NCBI GenBank assembly: GCA_963777285.1
Contig: CAVZPR010000002.1
Span: 558,001 to 622,000, forward strand
Source of the DNA: JAFARE01 sp963777285
GTDB lineage: Bacteria; Chloroflexota; Dormibacteria; Aeolococcales; Aeolococcaceae
Direction: 5' to 3'
DNA length: 64,000 nt
Shown: positions 60,581 to 64,000 of the stretch, piece by piece
Numbering within the stretch: the stretch's first letter is position 1
Layout: each line of letters begins with the position of its first letter
Notes under the pieces: generated by a model
What the model was told of the DNA's origin: nothing
Database searches by the model: none
Seen by the model: the letters and a program-made list of their open reading frames with translations, nothing else
Program-made: the position numbers and the translations under genes

Positions 60581-61327
60581 TCATGGCGTCCGAGTACTGG
60601 CCGGAACCGGCACTAACGCACCGCCGCGCACGGCGACGGGACGGCTGAGGCCGCACGCCCGCCAAGCTGCCGCCGGCATGCCGATGTCGGCCACCCAGAG
60701 GTCACCCGCGTACGCGCCTGCCCCCCAGAGGCCGGCCTTCATCCCCGCCAGTGTGCACGTCGCGGCGGCGCGGACGCAGGGGACGTACGGCTCGCCGGTG
60801 CCGGCGTCGAGCCCGCTGGGCACGTCGATGGCCAGGACCTGCACGCCTGCCGAGTTCAGAGCTCTGATCGCCGCCGCTTGGGGACCGCGGGGCGCGGCGC
60901 GCAGGCCGGTGCCAAGGATGCCATCGAGCAGAAGGGCCGGCTCGGCGCCCGCGGGGATAGCCGGCAGCTCGGGACCGACGGCGACGGACACGCCGTTGCT
61001 CCGCGCCGAGCGAATGTGGGCGGCGAGGACGTCCGCGAGCTGATCTTCGCGCGCCAGCACATGCCCGGTCACCAGGCAGCCCCACGTGGCGAGGTGGCGC
61101 GCCGCCACCAACGCGTCACCACCGTTGTTGCCACGTCCGGCCACAACGAAGACGCTCGCTTCCTGCTCTCCGAGCATGCGCCATGAGCATCGCGCCACCT
61201 GCCAGCCGGCAACCTCCATCAACTGCATGGTGTTGACACCGATCTCTGCGGCAGCTGCGTCCAGCGCGGCGACCTGTCCCGGTGTCAGCGCGCCGAAGCG
61301 CAGGGCCTCGTCGGGGTTCGAGCTCAC
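60581..61327 (-). CDS. nnrE: NAD(P)H-hydrate epimerase (YjeF N domain only)
   Basis: This 248-aa protein has the YjeF_N fold: VFVVAGRGNNGGDALVAARH, then LLLDGILGTGLR, VLAIDVPSGLDAGTGEPYVP and TCTLAGMKAGLWGAGAYAG. It repairs damaged NAD(P)HX by epimerising it. The C-terminal ADP-dependent dehydratase (YjeF_C) domain usual in bacterial NnrD/E fusions is absent, and no separate dehydratase gene is seen in the window. GTG 61327 overlaps the stop of the SAM-hydrolase gene (GTGA). Confidence 0.88.
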   Translation of the reverse strand: MSSNPDEALRFGALTPGQVAALDAAAAEIGVNTMQLMEVAGWQVARCSWRMLGEQEASVFVVAGRGNNGGDALVAARHLATWGCLVTGHVLAREDQLADVLAAHIRSARSNGVSVAVGPELPAIPAGAEPALLLDGILGTGLRAAPRGPQAAAIRALNSAGVQVLAIDVPSGLDAGTGEPYVPCVRAAATCTLAGMKAGLWGAGAYAGDLWVADIGMPAAAWRACGLSRPVAVRGGALVPVPASTRTP

Positions 61328-62091
61328 GCGAGCTGCAGGATCACATCCTGATGCAGAGACGGGCCGCCCGCATCCTGCGCGCGCCGTCCGCACGCGGCGA
61401 TCTCGAGGTGGCCGGCGCTGCCGACGATGACGGCCACGCCCTCGTCGATGTCTTCGTACGTGCGCGCCGCGCGGTCTGTGCCTCCGCCATCCCATCGCGC
61501 GCTTCGCGGCGCGGCGTCGTGCAGGTCGGCGTCACGGATCGTCGTGATTGCGTTGCCGAAGTGGTCGACCACGACGACGCGGCCGCGCAGCTCGTTGCCG
61601 TCACGAGTGGCGAACGCGTCGCCCAGGACCACGGGCTGCTCGAGCGCGTCACCGCAGTCGCGCAGCGGCATGCCGGCGGCGATCCGCGCAGCGGTGGGAG
61701 CGAAGACGTCGCGGCCGTGGAACGTGGCAGACGCTGCCTCGGGGACGGGCACCGTGACCGCGACGTGCCGCAGCGGATCCGCCTCCGCCCACAGATACGA
61801 GACGAGGCCGTTGTCAGGGCCCACGAAGGTCACAGAACCCAGGTCGGCGGCGATCGCCCGTCTGGCCGTCCCCACGCCGGGGTCGACCACACCGCAGAGC
61901 ACGACGGCGCCGAACGCACGGGCAAGTGCCTTGAGGTGGTACGCGCCGGCGAGCACGTCTCCGGGCGGCACGCCGTGCGTGCCGTCGACGCAGCGAAGGT
62001 CGGGTTCCGCTCTCCAGGCCGCGCCGGCGAGCGCAGCCGCGTACGTGTCGTCGCGGCCGAAGTCGGTGACGAAGACGACGGGCCGGCGCAT
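61324..62091 (-). CDS. SAM hydrolase (DUF62, S-adenosyl-L-methionine hydroxide adenosyltransferase)
   Basis: This 255-aa enzyme cleaves SAM to adenosine and methionine. Family motifs are VVFVTDFGRDDTYAAALAGA at the N-terminus, VDPGVGTARRAIAADLG, FVGPDNGLVSYLW and the triad segment TFHGRDVFAPTAARIA, with RGRVVVVDHFGNAITTI in the C-terminal domain. The triad Asp/Arg/His appears present. It is not the chlorinase or fluorinase, which have extra loops not seen here. It is co-translated with the NAD(P)HX epimerase, so the two may form a metabolite-repair pair. Confidence 0.93.
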   Translation of the reverse strand: MRRPVVFVTDFGRDDTYAAALAGAAWRAEPDLRCVDGTHGVPPGDVLAGAYHLKALARAFGAVVLCGVVDPGVGTARRAIAADLGSVTFVGPDNGLVSYLWAEADPLRHVAVTVPVPEAASATFHGRDVFAPTAARIAAGMPLRDCGDALEQPVVLGDAFATRDGNELRGRVVVVDHFGNAITTIRDADLHDAAPRSARWDGGGTDRAARTYEDIDEGVAVIVGSAGHLEIAACGRRAQDAGGPSLHQDVILQLA

Positions 62092-62114
62092 GGGGTCGGG
62101 TAACGTAGCACCGG

Positions 62115-62495
62115 ATGGCGGTGCAGCCAGGTGCGGTGGCGGACGAAGCGGCGGAGGCGACGCGCCGTCGCGTCCCGCGGTGGGCGTTCCCCGTGGTGGT
62201 GATCGCCGTGCTTGCGGTGACCGCGGCCTTCGTCGTCGGGATGCTGGGACTGTTCGCCAATCCGGTGAAGTCGGTGAGCGTCGACGGGACCACCACGCTC
62301 GCCGGGACGTTCGAGCCGTATCAGTGCCCGTCGGCGCAGTCGTGCGACGGCTACGTGCAGGCGGGCGCGCGCAGCGTGTTCGTGCAACTCCCCGTGGGTT
62401 GCACGCCGCCGCAGCGCGGAACGCAGATCACGGTGACGGCGCGCCCCGCGCCGGGGTTGGGCCCGGGTTCCTACCGAGCTACGAGGTGTGCGTGA
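62115..62495 (+). CDS. Hypothetical single-TM protein, 126 aa
   Basis: This protein has a short cytosolic head, one membrane segment (FPVVVIAVLAVTAAFVVGML, about 25-45) and an external domain with two Cys pairs (YQCPSAQSCDGYVQ and a pair near the C-terminus) likely to form disulfides. No family is recognised. TAACGT lies 8 nt before ATG 62115, so its mRNA may be leaderless. It is divergent from the SAM hydrolase and overlaps the convergent gene by 17 nt. Confidence 0.6.
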   Translation: MAVQPGAVADEAAEATRRRVPRWAFPVVVIAVLAVTAAFVVGMLGLFANPVKSVSVDGTTTLAGTFEPYQCPSAQSCDGYVQAGARSVFVQLPVGCTPPQRGTQITVTARPAPGLGPGSYRATRCA

Positions 62496-62856
62496 GCGCG
62501 GGCTGCGGCGTGGTGATCGCCTCGAGGCCGCGGCCACGCACGGGCTCACGCAGGCGGATCACCGTGTGCTCGACGATGACGCGGAGCACCACGTAGCCGC
62601 TGCGTCCCGAGAAGCCGGGGCGGGTGCCGAAGCGGGTGCCGATGCGCACACAGCGCGGGGTGTACTCGACAACCAGGCTGTGCAGCCCGACGGCCACGCC
62701 CCGCGCCCACGAGAGGCTGATGGTGCGGTCGTCCTCGTGCAGGACCACCCGGCCCCAGGGCTGCAGCGTGGGATTGCTGAGGTGCGCGTCCGGCTCGACG
62801 CGACGGCCCAGGCCGCGCGCCCCCACCGTCTCTGTGGCGATGCGGAGACCCTTCAC
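62479..62856 (-). CDS. Hypothetical 125-aa protein
   Basis: This frame reads MKGLRIATETVGARGLGRRV, then PWGRVVLHEDDRTISLSWAR and VGLHSLVVEYTPRCVRIGTR, ending PQPALTHTS. It is beta-rich with no membrane segment and no recognised domain. An ordinary start (ATG 62856) is present, but no ribosome-binding site or family supports it. Overlap with the facing gene is only 17 nt, so it may be real. Confidence 0.45.
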   Translation of the reverse strand: MKGLRIATETVGARGLGRRVEPDAHLSNPTLQPWGRVVLHEDDRTISLSWARGVAVGLHSLVVEYTPRCVRIGTRFGTRPGFSGRSGYVVLRVIVEHTVIRLREPVRGRGLEAITTPQPALTHTS

Positions 62857-62952
62857 AGGCGCTCCACACTAGCACGCCGGCGCTGATCCTGCCGCGCTTG
62901 GCCTAAACCCTTGACCGGCGGCAACCAAACGGCCGGTGGCCCGGGCGGCGCC

Positions 62953-63837
62953 TCAGGTGGAGCAGGTGACGTCGCCCGTCATGTGCAGGGTGTGCGCCTG
63001 GGCCGTGGGAATCCCCAGTTGCAGCGCGGCGGCATTGATGTGTGCGCCGGTTGAGGTCACGGACGCGACACCTGGCCCCTTGTCGAAGTAGGTCACCGTG
63101 GTGCTGCTGCCGGCCGACACAACGTACACGTGGAGCGACGAGTCCTGGCCGTTGGCGAAGAAGTCGAGGAAGAGCTGGGGCGAGCCCGAGGTGATCGCGA
63201 GGGTGAGAACTCCCGTGGGCTCGCAGATCACGAAGACGTGTGCGAGCGAGCCGCTGACCGGACCCTGCGAGACGCTGCCGCTCAGCATGATCGTGGAACT
63301 GCCCGGATTCTGGTTGCCGCAGTCGACGCTGCCCGTGATGCTCGTGACACCGCCGAGCGTTCCGCGCTTGCCCGAAGGACTGGTGGTCTCACTCAGCGAC
63401 GTCGCATTGATCTGCACGCCCTCGGAGGCATCAAATCCGGTCAGGCCGCCGCCGGTGAACTCGCGCTCGGTGAACTGCTGCCCAGAGCCTGAGGCGACGG
63501 TGACCGTGACCGAGCTCGCCACGACAGTGACACCGACAGCGACGCCGGGCGCCGCGGTCTCGGCGCCATTCACCACGATCTGGAGTCCTTTCAAGCTCGG
63601 AAACGCGCATTCCACCATCGGGCTGGCGATGGGTCCGGACAGCCCGGCGGTGCCTGCGAGCGTGAGCTGCGCTGTGGGCGGACTCTTTGGTGTGGGTGCA
63701 GGGGTTGGCGTTGTCGCAGCCGAAGAACTGGAGCCGGACGTTGCGGTGCCGCCGCCGCATGCCGCGAGAGCGGCGGTGCACAACAACGCTGTGAGCGCCA
63801 GCCGGCGTGTGATCCTCCCTTGCCTGAGTGTCGTCAT
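62953..63837 (-). CDS. Exported lipoprotein, beta-rich, unknown function
   Basis: This 294-aa protein from ATG 63837 has a lipoprotein signal ending LCTAALAACGGG, a Ser/Thr/Pro linker (TTPTPAPTPKSPPTA), and a repetitive beta domain containing VTVVASSVTVTVASGSGQQF and HVFVICEPTGVLTLAITSGS, with two Cys pairs (VECAFPS and VDCGNQ, then ICEP and VTCST). It resembles DUF-type lipid- or metabolite-binding lipoproteins of actinobacteria but is not assignable. CATAGT lies 7 nt before the start codon. Confidence 0.7.
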   Translation of the reverse strand: MTTLRQGRITRRLALTALLCTAALAACGGGTATSGSSSSAATTPTPAPTPKSPPTAQLTLAGTAGLSGPIASPMVECAFPSLKGLQIVVNGAETAAPGVAVGVTVVASSVTVTVASGSGQQFTEREFTGGGLTGFDASEGVQINATSLSETTSPSGKRGTLGGVTSITGSVDCGNQNPGSSTIMLSGSVSQGPVSGSLAHVFVICEPTGVLTLAITSGSPQLFLDFFANGQDSSLHVYVVSAGSSTTVTYFDKGPGVASVTSTGAHINAAALQLGIPTAQAHTLHMTGDVTCST

Positions 63838-64000
63838 CGCCGCACTATGACAGACGTCAGAAGACAACGACGCGAACGTGCAGCGTGTGGGCAGGCATCC
63901 TCGACCTGCTCGCGCAGGCCGATGCGTGTCGGCGCGGTGACGCGGCTTAGGCGGGTGCCCCTGCGGCGACCGCCGAGCCCTTCACGGACACCGACGACGG
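63838..64000. other. Window end, no gene supported
   Basis: This 163-bp stretch upstream of the lipoprotein gene contains a -10-like box (CATAGT on the minus strand) and short open frames of no visible character. An open frame on the plus strand from ATG 63847 runs to the window edge but looks like a high-GC shadow, so no product is claimed. Confidence 0.5.

Noticed and set aside
63847..64000. Partial gene running off the right edge
   Set aside because: The open frame is Arg-rich, without a start signal or family likeness, and behaves like a high-GC shadow.

Overview
The window is a very G+C-rich (roughly 70 percent, by eye) and densely coded bacterial chromosome segment with about 65 credible protein genes and three tRNA genes. 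The gene content (CGNR regulators, AurF-like diiron protein, DUF3105 lipoprotein, SAM hydrolase, TgpA/DUF58/MoxR operon, S11 peptidase) suggests a terrabacterial lineage such as Actinomycetota or Chloroflexota/Dormibacterota. That placement is an inference from family content, not a measured phylogeny. Many operons use GTGA or ATGA stop/start overlaps. Many first genes have a TANNNT box only 6-10 nt before the start codon, which suggests leaderless transcription.

Bases 1-5810 are an accessory block. It holds a head-to-tail pair of IS110-family elements (one reduced to its right end), a zinc-finger-like protein, an XRE regulator, two tyrosine recombinases (one with a probable N-terminal frameshift) and a hicAB pair whose toxin has lost its catalytic histidine segment. 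The block ends beside a tRNA with a Tyr anticodon at 5839.

Bases 6006-20235 are mostly core genes: alcohol dehydrogenase, HhH-GPD repair protein, MBL hydrolase, a large membrane histidine kinase, MerR plus AurF-like oxygenase, two basic microproteins opposite a CGNR regulator, tRNA-Glu(TTC) near gltX, a GGDEF protein and thiD. Bases 20232-27931 contain a cNMP-binding protein, an NRAMP-type transporter beside a separate MgtE-N/CBS sensor protein, and an unusual three-gene signalling cluster. Bases 27935-39604 carry queF with a queuosine-precursor transporter, a GT87-like membrane protein, clpB, a D,D-carboxypeptidase, an RNase Z-like protein and the moxR-DUF58-tgpA operon, followed by an excisionase-like gene under a 13-bp perfect palindrome.

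Bases 39609-48330 carry a membrane protein, a DUF3105 lipoprotein, coaE, a 203-bp long-inverted-repeat element, tetR-caiB, a PHP-less PolX, galU and a frameshifted argS. At 48358-48617 a tRNA-Glu(CTC) gene is followed by an exact 51-bp copy of its 3' part. The two copies flank a 135-bp segment made of strong hairpins plus a 15-nt stretch complementary to the tRNA anticodon arm. Bases 48630-63837 contain lipoproteins, a tetR-glpD-AGPS-like operon, FKBP, a small zinc-binding protein, a Lon-N protein, an SDR, an acyl-CoA synthetase, an ECF sigma/anti-sigma pair, a SAM hydrolase with an NAD(P)HX epimerase, and small hypotheticals.

The strongest candidates for something undescribed are the hairpin cassette inserted at tRNA-Glu, the 203-bp palindromic element at 41456, the REC/HATPase cluster at 24900-27460, the split MgtE-sensor/NRAMP pair, and the microprotein pair at 12732-13050.
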